From: Deuterostichococcus epilithicus
Lineage: Eukaryota > Chlorophyta > Trebouxiophyceae > Prasiolales > Stichococcaceae
DNA: 64,000 nt
Reading direction: 5' to 3'
NCBI GenBank assembly: GCA_033439295.1
Contig: JAVTLE010000005.1
Coordinates: 918,501-982,500, forward strand
Of the stretch, positions 1 to 14,867 are shown piece after piece. The notes under the pieces were generated by a model, which did no database searches, had not been told where the DNA came from, and was given only the letters and a program-made list of their open reading frames with translations. Both the position numbers and the translations under genes were made by a program. Numbering within the stretch: position 1 is the stretch's first letter; every line of letters begins with the position of its first letter.

Positions 1-565
1 TGATGCAAAGCATGATACGCATTGCTGCATTCTCGCTTGGTGCTCATTGTAAGCTGTACGGGAGCTCACTGGCCGACGCGTGGCCGACCCCACTTCAGTG
101 CATTCTATTTGCTCGCACTTTCTGCTGATTGTTCTTCATCGTTTCTGGGAATATGAGGAACATATGGAGCTCAGGACAGTAAGCCGGACCTTATTGTTTG
201 GGCCACCGATAATAGAGCTGCGGCGGGAATCCGCATAAAACTGGAGTTGCAGAGTCTTTTCATGGCAAGACACGGCACTTGCCGCTAATCGGCCAGGTCC
301 AGACCTGAAGCGCCGCGAGCTAGTCACCCATCATTCGCAAAGACTCGGCAAAGAGCGACGCTTGGCCGCCTGCTCTCCAGGAGAGAGCCGTCGGCAACAT
401 GGCGTCACCCCCTACAGGCAAACTTGCTCCTGTGCCGCGTCAGAGGCTTAATTCGCGATCTATTGAAACGTTCAAATTCTGCACATGTCGCCGATCATTG
501 GGCAGCCCGTGGTGACCACCTTCCGCCGACCAGATCAACCTGATGTCTTGTTCCGCACCCTTCCG
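1..565. other. Upstream region of the eIF4B-like gene
   Basis: No gene was recognised here. The only notable item is an ATG at 399 that opens a 38-codon frame ending at 513-515. It could be an upstream ORF of the following gene. It could also be a true first exon: a GC donor after position 417 joined to the AG at about 571 would keep the reading frame of the gene. The sequence does not decide between the two. Confidence 0.4.
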
Positions 566-3500
566 ATGCCAGGAGACGCGGGGGCCGCGGCCAGGAGGAA
601 GAAGGAGAAGAAGACGATGCACATAGCGGAATTCCTGAAGCCTGCCCCGTCCTCCGCCATGAGCTGGGCCGACGAGCTGGATGTGACGGAGAGCGGTGCC
701 GGCGCCTCAGACCGTAAGGCCCTTCCATGTTTCCCTGTTCTGCAGTGTGTATCCCCCAAGCTTCAGCTTAGAGCCCGTTGCCCGTCTCAGCCAGCCCCGA
801 ACGCAGCTCTGCAGGCATGCTGTGCAATCTTATCAGTCTGTGGGGGCATGAGTGCATGACTCGCTTGCGGCTGTGCAATCTCCTATGTTGTCTTGTGCCT
901 TGACCCTGCATGCCAGTGATGTCATCTCCAGTCGGTGTCATACCTCCAATGCAGTGCCGGCGCTACCGGACGTGCCGGAGGTGGGCAGCCTCGGCAAATC
1001 GCCACCCACAATGGGCATGCGCGGTGTGCCGCCAGCCGCAGGCGGCCGCTCGCCCCCGGGGCCGCGCTCGCCGCCCTTCCCAAGCCGCGGCGGAGGCAGC
1101 TACGGCGGCGGTGGCGGCTTTGGCGGCGGCCAGGCCCGCTCGCTGCCCGGACAGCCGCCATTCAAGGCTTTCATCGGCAACCTGCCACATGCGGCAGTGG
1201 AGGCCGACATCGCAGACATCTTCAGCGACCTGAAGGTGCGCAGCTACCTTTCTCCGTGCCTTGCAGCCTGTTGGCGGTGCAATGCCAGTGCATACCGGGC
1301 GTGATGTTGCTCATATTCTAGCCATCGGCCAGAGCGCCCTGCCAGCACACCAGCCTGCCGCGTCCTGATGCTCGTTAATCCCCAGCCTCGTCTGCGACCA
1401 GGTGAGGGACGTGCTGCTGCTGCGGCACCGGGACACCGGCAACCCAAAGGGAGCCTTTGTCGAATTCGAGAGCGCCGAGGAGGTTGGCGCCGCCGTTGAG
1501 CGCAATGGCATGGTGCGCGCCAGCCGACCCTCACCCTGGAGCGTGGCATTGTCGGGATGACGCAACAGCATGGTAGCTTGCTGTGCCGTCTCACTTGCAA
1601 GCTCAACTGGCTCGTGCCGCTGTCTACGTGGCCGGGTGGCCGCCACGCTGCCAAGAGAGCGACTGAAGCCGAGTGCAGGGCGGCAGTCAGCCTGCCTGAA
1701 CTCTGTGTCTGACCGAAGGCTGCTGCATTGCGCCGTGCAGGAGATGATGGGTCGCAGCCTGCGCATCGATGTGGCGGAGGCAAAGCCAGAGCGCGGTGCG
1801 CCATGCCGCTCGTATGCACTGCCGTTCTCAAATAGGACTGTCGCAGTACAATCAAGAATGCGAAGGACACCACTCGGAAACCCATGCATGGCCATCACCC
1901 CTGCGCACACACCTGCCACCACTGCTGTTTCCTGCTGTCAGACTGCCATCGTGGCTCAATGAAGGTCAGTCGTGACAAGAGCGCCTGCTGTGCAGGCGGC
2001 GGCGGCTTCGGGGGCGGCGGCTTTGGAGGGCCGCCTAGGGACGGTGGCTTTGGCGACAGGCCTCGCGACAGCGGCTTTGGTGCGCGCTGGTCCTTCGCAT
2101 CTCTGTTGCGGATGGTTCGAGACAGAGGATTCGGATCGTGCTTGCAGACTTGGCACGACACCCTCTGAGTTCACGGCAGCATGCTGCTGCCAAGGGTGCC
2201 AGTCCTGTCGCCTCCTGAGCCAGCAGTGCCCGCTGCAGGCTTTGGCGGCAGCCGCTTTGATGACGAGGCGACAGACGGCCGCCGGTGGCGCGCGGGCGGC
2301 CCTGCGCCCGCCTCAGGGCCGCCGCCTTCCGGCGATGCCCCTCCGGACGGGGCGCCAGCAGAGCGCCAGAGCTTGACGGTAAACGCCTCACTACACGCCC
2401 CGAACCTGCGTGTGAACTGCAGCGTTGCACCCTCTGGAGGCAAGTGGCTGGTGCCGTGCTGCCGGCAGCGTGCAGCCAGAAGCGACCGCCAGATAGTGCT
2501 GCAGCACACGCCAGTGTCTGCAACGGCTCCCCACAGGAGCCGCTGTGCTCTCCCGTCGCTTATCGAGCCCCGTCGTGGCTGTGTCAGGTGCGCCCGGCGG
2601 CGCCGTCCGCCCCGCGCTCCAATCCCTTCGGCAACGCCAAGCCGGTGGACGTCTCCGCGCGGCTGAAGGAGCTGGACGAGCGTGACGCCGTCCGCAAGGT
2701 GGGCACCATATTGTTTTCTTTTTTTCTTCCCTCGCATGCTAGCGTTCATAGTCTCATGGCGCTGGCTGTGCTTGCAATGGAGGTCTCTGAAGCGCGGCCT
2801 CTCTGGGGCCTCTGTGCAAGGGCCATGCGCAGGGGGTCAGGGGATTTGGCAAGTGCAGCGGCGTGTGATACATGCAAGGGTTCTGACGGCAGTGCATGGC
2901 TTTCACGCCTGTGTACGTGTGTGCAGGCGGAGGCTGCAGCGGCTGCGGCTGCGGCCAAGGCGGCTGCGCCCGCCGCAGGCGGCGCGAAGCAGGGCGCCTC
3001 CCCTGCAGCAGGTGGCAAGCCTGCTGGTGCGGCCACAGCCACAGCGGCGAGCGGGGTGCCCGTCGCCACGTCGCCCACAGCAGCGGCCGCTACGGGTGCG
3101 GTCTGCGATCTGTCGGTCAGATGTGCCCAACTGTCCGCCTGGGGTGCACCAAAGGGACTGTTCGTTCAGGTTGGAGCACCATGCGAGTGCAGGCAGCATT
3201 GTCGCCATGATAAGCCAAGGGTCCCTGCACACTGCTGCTGTCTGCTGCATGAGTGCGGCGTCCGTTTCCCCGCAGCCACGGACCTGACCTGACGGGCCAA
3301 GCCGTGAGCGCAGGGCCTGCCACGGACGCCGTAGCGGCGCCAGCGCCCGCGGCGGACGCCGGCCCGCCGCCGCCGCGCCCANGGCGTGGGGTGCCATCCC
3401 CACCGCCCCCGCCGTCAGCCTGGCGGACGCCAGCGCGGCTGATACGGCGGAGTTCCCCCAGCGCGAACCGCCCGCAAAGCCCGAGGCGCCGGCGGCGCCG

Positions 3501-4319
3501 GAGCCAGTGGCGCCGCCGGCGGGCGGCCGCGGCGACGGCAGCCGCGGTGAGGGCCGCGGCCGGCGTGGCGGCCGCGGCGAGGGACGTGGCTACCCCGGCC
3601 GCGGCGAGGGCCGCGGCTATGGCGGCCGAGGCGGCCGCGGGGAGGGGCGTGGCTACTTGGGCCCCCCTGGCGAGTGGTGAGTTGCAGGACTGAAAATTGG
3701 CTTTCACATCAGTTGGATGATGGTCTGCGGCCTTAACTTCTGCCGAATACATCTGGCAGCATGCCACCGCATCAAGTGGCTGTCTGTCAAAGCGGTGCAG
3801 GAAGGAAGTACACTGCCCCTTCAGCGAGCCACTTCACTGGTCGCAGGGCCCCGAGGGGCGGTCGGGGCGAGCGCGGCCGCGGGCGCGGACCCNGTGGCGG
3901 CCGCAGCGGCGCGCCGCCCCCCGGGACCCTCTCGCCCGGCGACAGCGAATGGTGCGCCCACCCCACGACCTGCCCTGGGGTGGCAACACTTCGAATGCTT
4001 GCGATGTGCTCTCTTGACATGGCAAGGTGACACATTCATTTCCTACTGATCCTTTGTGTGTTTCTGTTGGGGTCAGGTCGGAGCAGAGCAGCAGGCGCAG
4101 GCCGCCGTCTGCCGGCCGTGGCGGCCGCGGGCCGGGCGGCAGGGGCGGCGGCCGCTCGGCGTGCCGCCGACCGGTGCAGCCGACGCGGCTGGCGCGCCGC
4201 CAGCGGCTGCCGGGCCGCTGGCCGGGCCCAGGCCCGAGGGGGCGCGGGAAGCGAAGGAGGCGGCGCCGCCGCCGCAGTCGCGCAACGTGTTCGACCTGCT
4301 GAATGCGGACGACGCCTGA
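566..4319 (+). CDS. eIF4B/eIF4H-like translation initiation factor (RRM and RGG protein)
   Basis: Likely eIF4B-type cofactor that stimulates the eIF4A helicase during mRNA scanning in the cytosol. The N-terminal exon (566-713) has a lysine-rich stretch then MSWADELDV, matching the conserved SWADE block of eIF4B. Exon 955-1235 ends in half an RRM with RNP2 AFIGNL after LPGQPPF; exon 1402-1512 carries RNP1 KGAFVEF; exon 1741-1795 ends the RRM. Gly/Phe-rich repeats follow (1996-2079, 2239-2378). Exon 2587-2698 holds NPFGNAKPVDVSARLKELDE, the eIF4B C-terminal signature. Ala-rich and RGG-rich exons follow (2926-3095, about 3330-3676, 3853 on), and the protein ends NVFDLLNADDA at 4319. Unknown bases at 3382 and 3893 sit where the best frame changes, and another frame change is needed near 4150, so the RGG part is only approximate. 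The start at 566 is the first ATG giving the family N-terminus. Confidence 0.8.
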
Positions 4320-5161
4320 GCGGCTGGGGGAAGGCTGGCGGCTGCAGCGGCGACTGGGGGGATTCCGCCTTGCGTCGGCCGGGGAGCAAAGGCTTCGAAC
4401 GTCCGGGTGGTAATGGGACGTCTGGCTCTAGACCTGTTGACGGTTGCTTTGCGGCTGCAGCGTGATCAGCAGTTTTTGCGCCCAGCTGCGCACACTTGCA
4501 TGCACATGTTGGGGCTGCCCCCAAATATTTTGGCAGCGTCCAGCTGGGGTCACTGTTGTCGAGGATGCCTGTGGGTGCCAACTCGACAAGAAGGTGTGCA
4601 GGTGGTTGGAAAGTTCCAGGGTGGGATGCAAACCTGTGATGTGCCTTTTCCCAGGCTGGTCCTTGGCAGCTAAACTGGAGTATCTGGGGAGAAAGCTGCA
4701 GCGGAGGATGGATTGTCGGGACCGAGGGGTTGTCCTGACTTGACGCAAGCACCGGGGGATGCCCGGTGTGGTGGAGAGCTCCCTTGTTCGAAGCCATAAA
4801 CGAAATTGCACAAGAGAACATGGAAGCTGCAACCATGTCATATGCTATTCAGAAGGCCGCCACATCACAGGTTGCGCTGTCAGGGGTTTGCATCTTGCGC
4901 CGGTGATGATGCCCCCACTTGTTCACAGCAGTCGCAGAATATAGGTACATCCCTCAGCCTTGTGTTTCCCATTGCTGGTGCCGGCGCCGCAAGGAGCTCC
5001 GCGGTGAGCACCCGCAGCTTCAAGCCCGCTCTGAGACCCTGCTTACGCCAGTTGCCCGTGCCGTCGTTGGTTGTGCTCGTGCTTCCAAACTGCTGCTCGG
5101 CTGCAGGATTGAGCAGTTCCGTATCCTGGCCGAAATTAGGTCATAGGTCTCAACTGGATGA
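4320..5161. other. Convergent intergenic region (eIF4B-like / POR)
   Basis: This stretch holds the 3' flanks of two converging genes. I see no supported coding exon, RNA gene or repeat in it. Confidence 0.5.
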
Positions 5162-7893
<2,732 letters not shown>

Positions 7894-8841
7894 CTGCGCA
7901 GAACAATGTGGCGTGCCATATGTTTTCAGTCTGGGTTCAGAACGGCAGCGATGAAACGCACCAATGCTCGCCTCAGCATGGCGCCACTGCTTCAGCATGG
8001 CGCCATTTCCAGCGCCACCCAGCATCATGACGTTAGTAGGCAGGACGCCAACGCAAGCACACCTTCACTGCTCGGTAGGAAACTCCAGATAAGTGTTGGT
8101 GTCGGTGAACGCTCAAGGAGAACCACCTGCTGGTGCAAATTTCAGCTGTGTTGGGAAAGCATGAGTGCATTTCCTCCACAGCACACAGCCGTGTGCTGCA
8201 CGATTGGCGCAGCACAGTGTATGTTAGGTGTGAGTCTCACATACCAGGCAACATGTACATGGCCAGAGCGGGAGGAGGTACCGGGTGAAAGTTCTGGAAA
8301 GTGATGTTGACGGCTCACTTGCACCACTGCTCTAGTGCCGGTGTTGAGGATCGCGCAAGCTTTGAGGCAGATCCCGGTACAGATAAAGAGCGTTTATGGC
8401 TGCGGAAACTCTGTAATAGACCTGCTTTCTGCAGGAAAGAGCGCACCGCCAGCGATGCAGTTTATCCGCCGAGAGATAGCGATCTGGTGTTCCCGCGCTG
8501 GTGGTTGCCACCGTGTCCAAGATCCCGGTCAAGATCCAAGATCCCAAGAGTCATGTTGGCAGCACGTCATGCAGGATCTTGCGCCAGGTGCAAGAACATT
8601 GAAGAGTTTGCATGAAGGGAGAGCGTGCGAAACAATTACAATCCTCGCTGACGGCTCCTGAATACTGCATCGCAGTACCGCCAGCCTTGGGTCGAACTCG
8701 AACGCATTTGCACCAGCAGTCGCATAGGCATCAGCATCGACGAAAGCAGTAGTGACGGACGCTTGATCCGCAATCTGCCTAGACTGACTCAAACTCCTAC
8801 AATCAGCTTGGACGTTTTCGGGGCATCTAAGCACTGCTCAG
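7894..8841. promoter_or_regulatory. Divergent intergenic region between POR and USP
   Basis: This 948-bp gap separates two divergent start codons, so it probably holds both promoters. A 14-bp direct repeat (TCAGCATGGCGCCA at 7973 and 7992) lies just upstream of POR. I found no clear TATA box or named element, and no coding exon. Confidence 0.5.
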
Positions 8842-11800
8842 ATGACTCTCTCCGACAAGGTGATCTGTGTGGTCTGGACACAGAGTCGAGGTCCGCAAAT
8901 CGCTCGCATCAATCACAGGACCTTGATCAACATATTTGGCTTGGTCTCGGGCGTAGGAACAGCGCTTGCTCGACGACCTTGCGGCGGAGCGTCAGGAGCA
9001 CCTAACAGCAGGGTGGTCAGAGGAAGGTGGGCCGAGTGCTATTGGTTGTTCGCATCTCGAACCCGAATTTAGGACCTATACGCCGCAAGCAAGGCCTGAC
9101 CTGAGCCTCGTGGCCATGTGGATCCACGATAGCCCGGCAGCGGCACAACAAGCTGCCCGCACGCCGCACAGGCGTGTCGGACGAGGACAAACGGCGCCTT
9201 GCGGCGCAGCTGGCGCAGCTGGACGAGGCGTACCCCGGCGGCCTCCTTCAGTACATCCGCAACGCCCGTCGCCTGCTGCAGGACTCGCGCGAAGGTACCT
9301 GCTGGCAGCGCTTGCCACCTACGCACCACCTTGCTCACAATCCAGCCGGGATGTTGGCGCCATGCCATCACGATGCAGAGGCGTAGCATCCTGTGCGTCC
9401 ACTCGCTGCAGAGGGCCGGAAGGTAATATGTCAAACCATTCAATTCCATGCCATGACCATGGCGCCGCATGTTGCGCAGGCAAGAACGCTTTTGACGGCT
9501 ATTTTCCCAGTGTGCCGGAGGGCGAGAAGCTGGACTACGGCAGCGACCACTGCAATGAGCTTGAGACGCTAGGTGGGCTTGCTGTTTGTGTCCCGGTGCA
9601 AGCCACCAGGCCAGGAGTAACCTTACAATGATAACACGCCGCATCCGGGTGGTGGACAGCCCCTTATTCCCAACTGGGCTGTGCAACATGGGCTGTGCAA
9701 CCCAGGTTGGTCGCACAGTGCTGGTGCTGTTGGATGACGACTGGCCGGAGTGGTTGCCACTCATGCTGTACAGGCGTGGAGGCAGCGGCAGAGGCGGCCT
9801 TCGTGCTGGTGGCGGGCGGCCTGGGCGAGCGCCTCGGCTACTCTGGCATCAAGCTGGCGCTCCCGTCCGACTCTGCCCGTGGCGCCTGCTTCCTGCAAGT
9901 GCGCCCTTGTGCATGCCGAGCAGACCCAAAACCATACACTGCCACAACACCCCGGGATGCGCCGCCGGTCGCCCAAAGGCTTGCACGAGCTGTCCCGGCG
10001 ACCCTTCACGCGATGCGGACGGTGCCGGCAGCAGTGGGACGGCCGGCGGCGCTGTCAGTCGGTGAGTCAAAGAAGGAACGAAAGCATCCTGGGCAGGACT
10101 TGAACCTAGACCCATGTCCCTGTCTGCAGCTGTACATCGAGAACATCCTGGCGTTGGAGGCGAAAGCCAAGGCGGCCGGGCGCAGCACCGGGCGGCCTCT
10201 CCCGCTGGCGATCATGACCTCGGACGACACCCACGACCGCACGCGGGCGCTGCTGGAGGAGCATTCGTATTTCGGCGCCTCGCCGCAGCAGATCCACCTG
10301 CTCAAGCAGGAGAAGGTGAGGCGCTGGTGGCTGTTGGAACAAAAAGATACGTGATAGCAGACTCTCCTTCTGTGTTGCCACGCAGAGGCGGAGCCTCGTC
10401 TGGGACAGGGTTGTCATGGTGCCGCGACGGCTGCTGGGGCGGCGCCAGCGCCGATGATCACTGGGAAAGGCCGCACGTTTCAGCGGTTTGGTATGTGCAC
10501 GGGCGCTGACACCACCTGCCGCCGCCCGTGCATTGCGAGCTGAAGCTCGGTGCCCTGGCACTGCAGCCACACTCTGCTGATGGCTTTGCTGCCAGAAGCT
10601 GCTGGACTTCCTTGCCGCCGCAGGGCCGAAAGTGACGCGGATGGACCCAGTAAAACCCCTTTCGGATTTAGAGTGTCACTGATCCACCTGTGTGCCTCGT
10701 CTGCTAAGGTGTAGGCAGCCACAAGCCGTTGGTGAACAGCTTCGTGCCCTGCCGAGGGTGCAGTGCCTGGCGGTGGACTGCTTCCGCTTCGGAGTCTCGC
10801 ATTCCCATCTCTGTTCCTCGTCCGCTGTATGATGCAGTGCCTGGCGGACAGCGCTGAATCCTCCGTGTCTTGCCGTCCCAGGTGCCGCGCTTGGCGAGCG
10901 GCGAAGCGGCGCTGGCGCTGGACTCCAAAAGACCACTTGCGGATCTGGAGTCTCAGTGCTTGACACCTGCGCTGCACCGACACAGGTGCCCTGCCTGGCG
11001 GACGGCGACGCGGCGCTGGCTCTGGATCCCAAGGATTGCTTCCGGGTGCAGACCAAGCCGCATGGGCACGGCGACGTGCACGCGCTGCTGCACTCCAGCG
11101 GCCTGGCAGCAGACTGGGCACAGGCGGGGGTCAAGTGGGTGTGCTTCTTCCAAGACACCAACGGCCTCGTGTTCCGCGCCCTGCCCGCCGCCCTGGGTGC
11201 GGTTTCTTGGCTTGATGTTGGATTGAACGGGGATTGACTATGGTCCGGCTGACCGCCCCGCCTGCATGCTGCCAGTCCCCTGCCAGGCCCCTGTTGCATT
11301 CCAAATGCTTACAGGGATCCTCGAGGGCGATGGAAATCTGAAACATCTGCCAGGCTCCGAGCCGCCAGCCTGCGCGCTCCCATGAAAAGTCATTGAGCAT
11401 ACATGGCGACATAGTTGCTGGGACCAGTCACAAAATTGATGTGCAGGCGTCAGCGTGCGCAATGACTATGACGTGAACTCGCTGGCGGTGCCGCGCCGCG
11501 CTAAGGAGGCTATCGGCGGCATTGCGCTCCTCAAAAATGAGTCCACTGGCCACCAGGTGTGTGTCCTTCCTAATGTTTCTTGAAGCGATTTATACTGATC
11601 TTATGTTATGCAGCAGCTGATCACAGCATGACCTGCTGCACCTGTACTGGCGGCTGTACATGCACTGCACGTGGAACCTCATCTGCCACATCAAACGATC
11701 TCTGCAGCACGCCAGCTCTGGCATGAACGTCAAAACGAAACCAAAAATTTGAAATTGAAACCCTTTCATTCCCGTCAGATGACCATCAACGTGGAGTACA

Positions 11801-14339
11801 ACCAGCTGGACCCGCTGCTGCGCGCGACCATCAACGCCGACGGGGACGTGAACGATGACACCGGCTTCTCGCCCTTCCCAGGTCGGTCTCATCTCCTGCA
11901 CTCGGCGTCTTGCCGTCTGGGTGCAGCAAGCTTGCGCAGCGACCCGACATTGAAGCAATATATTGTAGACAGGGCATCGGGGGCAGCGGCAGTTGCAATC
12001 AGCTTGCAATCAGCTTGCAATCAGCTGGGTATGACTGCAGCGATCGGAGGTGATTCAGAATGGCGCCAACACAGACGGAGAACACATACATGCGGACCAC
12101 CCAATTCTTCGCAGCCCTGTCGACCCTCGCTTCGGTGCCAGCTGACTCTCCTTATGACGCGATCCTCCTCGTGACGCCCTCCGCACGGTGCAATGCTGCT
12201 GCAGGCAACATCAACCAGCTGGTGCTGAAGCTGGAGCCGTACGTGGCACAGCTGCAGAGGAGCAGCGGCTTGATAGCCGAGTTTGTCAACCCCAAGTACA
12301 GGGACGCCAGCCGCACAGCCTTCAAATCCGCCACGCGCCTGGAGTGCATGATGCAGGTGAATGATTTAAATTTGGTCCTCAGGAGTCATACGACAAGCTG
12401 CAAGGATATCACAAAGCACAGCTGCTCACTCCTGTTGTTCCTGCCCGGCAGTGAGCGTGTGCAATGTGAAGCGCAAACGCCGATGCTGGCGACATCGGGC
12501 GCGGGCCCGGCGCCCGCGCCTGCACGGCATGGTCCAACGTGGAGAGGGTTTGATGTGTTGCCCAACCTCGGTGTGGCTGTTGTGGCACAGGACTACCCGA
12601 AGGAGCTGTCTGCGGATGCAAGGGTCGGCTTTACTGTCATCAACCAGGCGCGTTCCCGCGAAACAGAAGCTGCAAACGCTCGCCTCGCGTCCCGTGCCAG
12701 CCGGGCATCACATGCACTCGGCATGCACAGGACTGCACCCCTGCACGCCAGATGCCGGCAGGTGCATGCTCTGACGGTGTCAGTGGCTTAGACATGTAAC
12801 AGGCGACCTCCTACCGACCTGCGCAGGTGTGGGCGGCGTACTCGCCAGTGAAGAACTCTGCGGCGGACGCGGCAGCCAAGGTGGAAGCCGGGCTGCCCAG
12901 CCACAGCGCCACCACGGGGGAACTGGACCTGTATGCCGCCAACTGCAGGTGATTGCCAGGACGAACAGCTGCAAAGGAAGGGTCTTAACAGGAGGCCTGC
13001 ATCTGATGGCGGGTGGCAGTTGAAGGAGCGGCGCGCCTCCAGCACACCGCCAGACGGCTTATGCAGTTGCAGACGATCAGTTGCGCCATGCGCCCCCTTG
13101 CCTGGATTACAACAGCAGCTTCTGACTTTCACATGTCGGGCCAGCGATCCCCACCGTCATCATCCCACGGACTCGCACTTGGTTGCAGGATGCTGCGGGC
13201 GGCAGGGGCGCGGGTGGCGGACCCCACACCGGCGGCTTTCAACCGGCTGAGGGTGAACCTGTGGCCGCGCGTCTCCTGGACGCCTGCCTTCGCTCAGGCA
13301 AGGCCCGCACAGCAATGCAGGCGGGAGGAAGGATGGCCTGTGGGCGGGCATGGCACTCGTGCGCTTGCGCGTCATTGGACCCGCGCAGGCCGATGACACT
13401 TGCAAGAACGAGCGGAACGCAGAGGCACAGTGCACGACTAAAACCGCACACACCGTGACCGTAGTAAAGCGGCAAGCTGCGCAACGAGCAACCTGACAGG
13501 CGGCCTGCTCTGGATGCGCAGACGGCGGTGGAGCTGCGGGAGCGGCTGCCGGACCCAGGGAGCGTGTGCATCGGGCCGCAGGCGACGCTGGTCATCGATA
13601 TTGGCAACGTCGAGCTGAAGGTGAGCCCTTTGAGGGTGTTGCCTGGCTCGTGGCGTGCTGCCTTCGAGTGTTGCCATGGAGCAGCCGGTCCGGCTCATTG
13701 CCCGTCTCCTGTACCCGATCGCCCAGCGCATGTAGCTGCAATACATCGTGCATGACAGTGCCCCAAGGGCTGCTCGCTGAGGCGGGGTTCAACTGGGATG
13801 CACAAAATGGCGCTGGAATGTGCGGCCTGCAGCTGTGAACGTCATATAAGCGGTGTGGGCGCATGACACGGCAATCATCAATCTTGCAGGCACTGCAGCT
13901 GGACGGCGCACTGCGTGTCTCTGGCACGGCCGAGGCCCAAGTCGTCATCGACGGTTTGCATGTAAAGAATGCCGGCTGGCAGTGGCGGCCGCTTGATGAC
14001 GGCAATCAGGCGCGTGTGTTGGGAGTCCCAAAACCCCAAAACCAATGCTTTCAGATGCTTCATGTAGGTACTTGACGCTGGCTAATCCGAGGCGGCCAGA
14101 GGCACGCCACTTGCAACTGGGGCGCCCAGTCGTGGTCCAAAGGCCACCGGCACAGGTGTGCTGTGACATGCGCTTTTGTGACAAATGGCATTCTCAAATC
14201 CATGCAGACGGAAGAAGAGGCAATGCGCGGCTTCCGGGTGGAGAAGCAGGAAATCAGGAACCTGGTCTGCGACCAGCCGCTGCTATACTATCTACGCGCC
14301 GCCGAGACCAGCACGCGGCCGCTGGCGGTGGCGCAGTGA
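8842..14339 (+). CDS. USP: UDP-sugar pyrophosphorylase
   Basis: Converts UTP and several sugar-1-phosphates to UDP-sugars, feeding wall and glycan synthesis. Sixteen exons: 8842-8859, 8957-9026, 9172-9294, 9480-9572, 9774-9898, 10130-10315, 10986-11196, 11446-11556, 11779-11881, 12204-12356, 12591-12647, 12826-12948, 13189-13297, 13522-13620, 13890-14009, 14208-14339. They sum to 1833 nt (610 aa), the normal family length. The nucleotide-binding loop is [15 protein letters not shown]; other family blocks are [75 protein letters not shown] and [16 protein letters not shown]. Exon 1 codes for only six residues (MTLSDK) and was chosen because it joins in frame to a plant-like N-terminus. Three introns begin with GC instead of GT. 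Intron 6 contains decayed copies of the next exon. Confidence 0.95.
10610..10985 (+). repeat. Decayed tandem copies of the start of USP exon 7 within intron 6
   Basis: The real exon starts at 10986 and encodes [17 protein letters not shown] copy at 10882-10930, behind its own AG, reads [16 protein letters not shown], matching at 12 of 16 residues. Further upstream, GCAGTGCCTGGCGG occurs near 10755 and again near 10834. The flank reading roughly GGATCTGGAGTCTCA in the nearest copy recurs in weaker form near 10660 and 10790. The spacing is about 80-105 bp. I read this as three older partial copies of one exon-edge module. Confidence 0.65.
11994..12026 (+). repeat. Three perfect 11-bp tandem units in a USP intron
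   Basis: TGCAATCAGCT is repeated three times without error inside the intron between USP exons 9 and 10. It is a small minisatellite with no visible coding role. Confidence 0.9.
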
Positions 14340-14867
14340 CCAACTCCAATGTCCAGTTTATTTTCCTCGCACTGGCTCTATTGAGTGCGACTGACATTGC
14401 CGAGCAGGGTTGCATGCCCGCAAATTACGGCTTGGGGATCTGCTGTCAGGGGCAACAGCATGTCTTGACGACATATTGGGAGCGAAAGTAGAACCTATGT
14501 TGAGAAGTCGCACAATTGTTTCGGTAAAGGATGCTACACTGCAAACGCTAGGAGTGTCATGATGCACAATGCTTTTCATCACGCCCAGCAGTTCCGGGCT
14601 CCCTGATACGATCACCTCGGCAAAAACAGCGGTCGATGCCTTTGCCGATGAACATCCCTAGAACAGCTCGAACCTTGCCGTCCGACTCCAACTCAACTCT
14701 CAGAACTGTCCGTCCCAGAAAGTGTGCAGCTTTAAACAGCCGCCTCAGGTCATCCACGAGCCCAAGAGCAACATTAGCGCCCATGACGAATTTCTTCACT
14801 GACCCAGCTTTGATAAGCAAGCACCTGACAGTGAAGCGCTCTGCCACCAAACGACAGCCGCAGCAGG
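14340..14867. other. Convergent intergenic region (USP / LUC7) with an open frame on the minus strand
   Basis: This is the 3' flank of both genes. The minus strand is open from about 14850 down to the stop at 14557, giving about 95 residues, and the composition is less GC-rich than in neighbouring exons. I recognise no family. It begins just past the LUC7 stop (14868-14870), in another frame, so it is most likely 3' UTR of LUC7 or a gene remnant. Confidence 0.3.

Noticed and set aside
2171-2749. Long open frame on the minus strand opposite the eIF4B-like exons
   Set aside because: It mirrors codon bias of the plus-strand exons, crosses their introns and shows no family motif.
2926-3095. Ala-codon run considered as a simple repeat
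   Set aside because: It reads as an Ala-rich linker exon with proper splice sites in the eIF4B-like gene.
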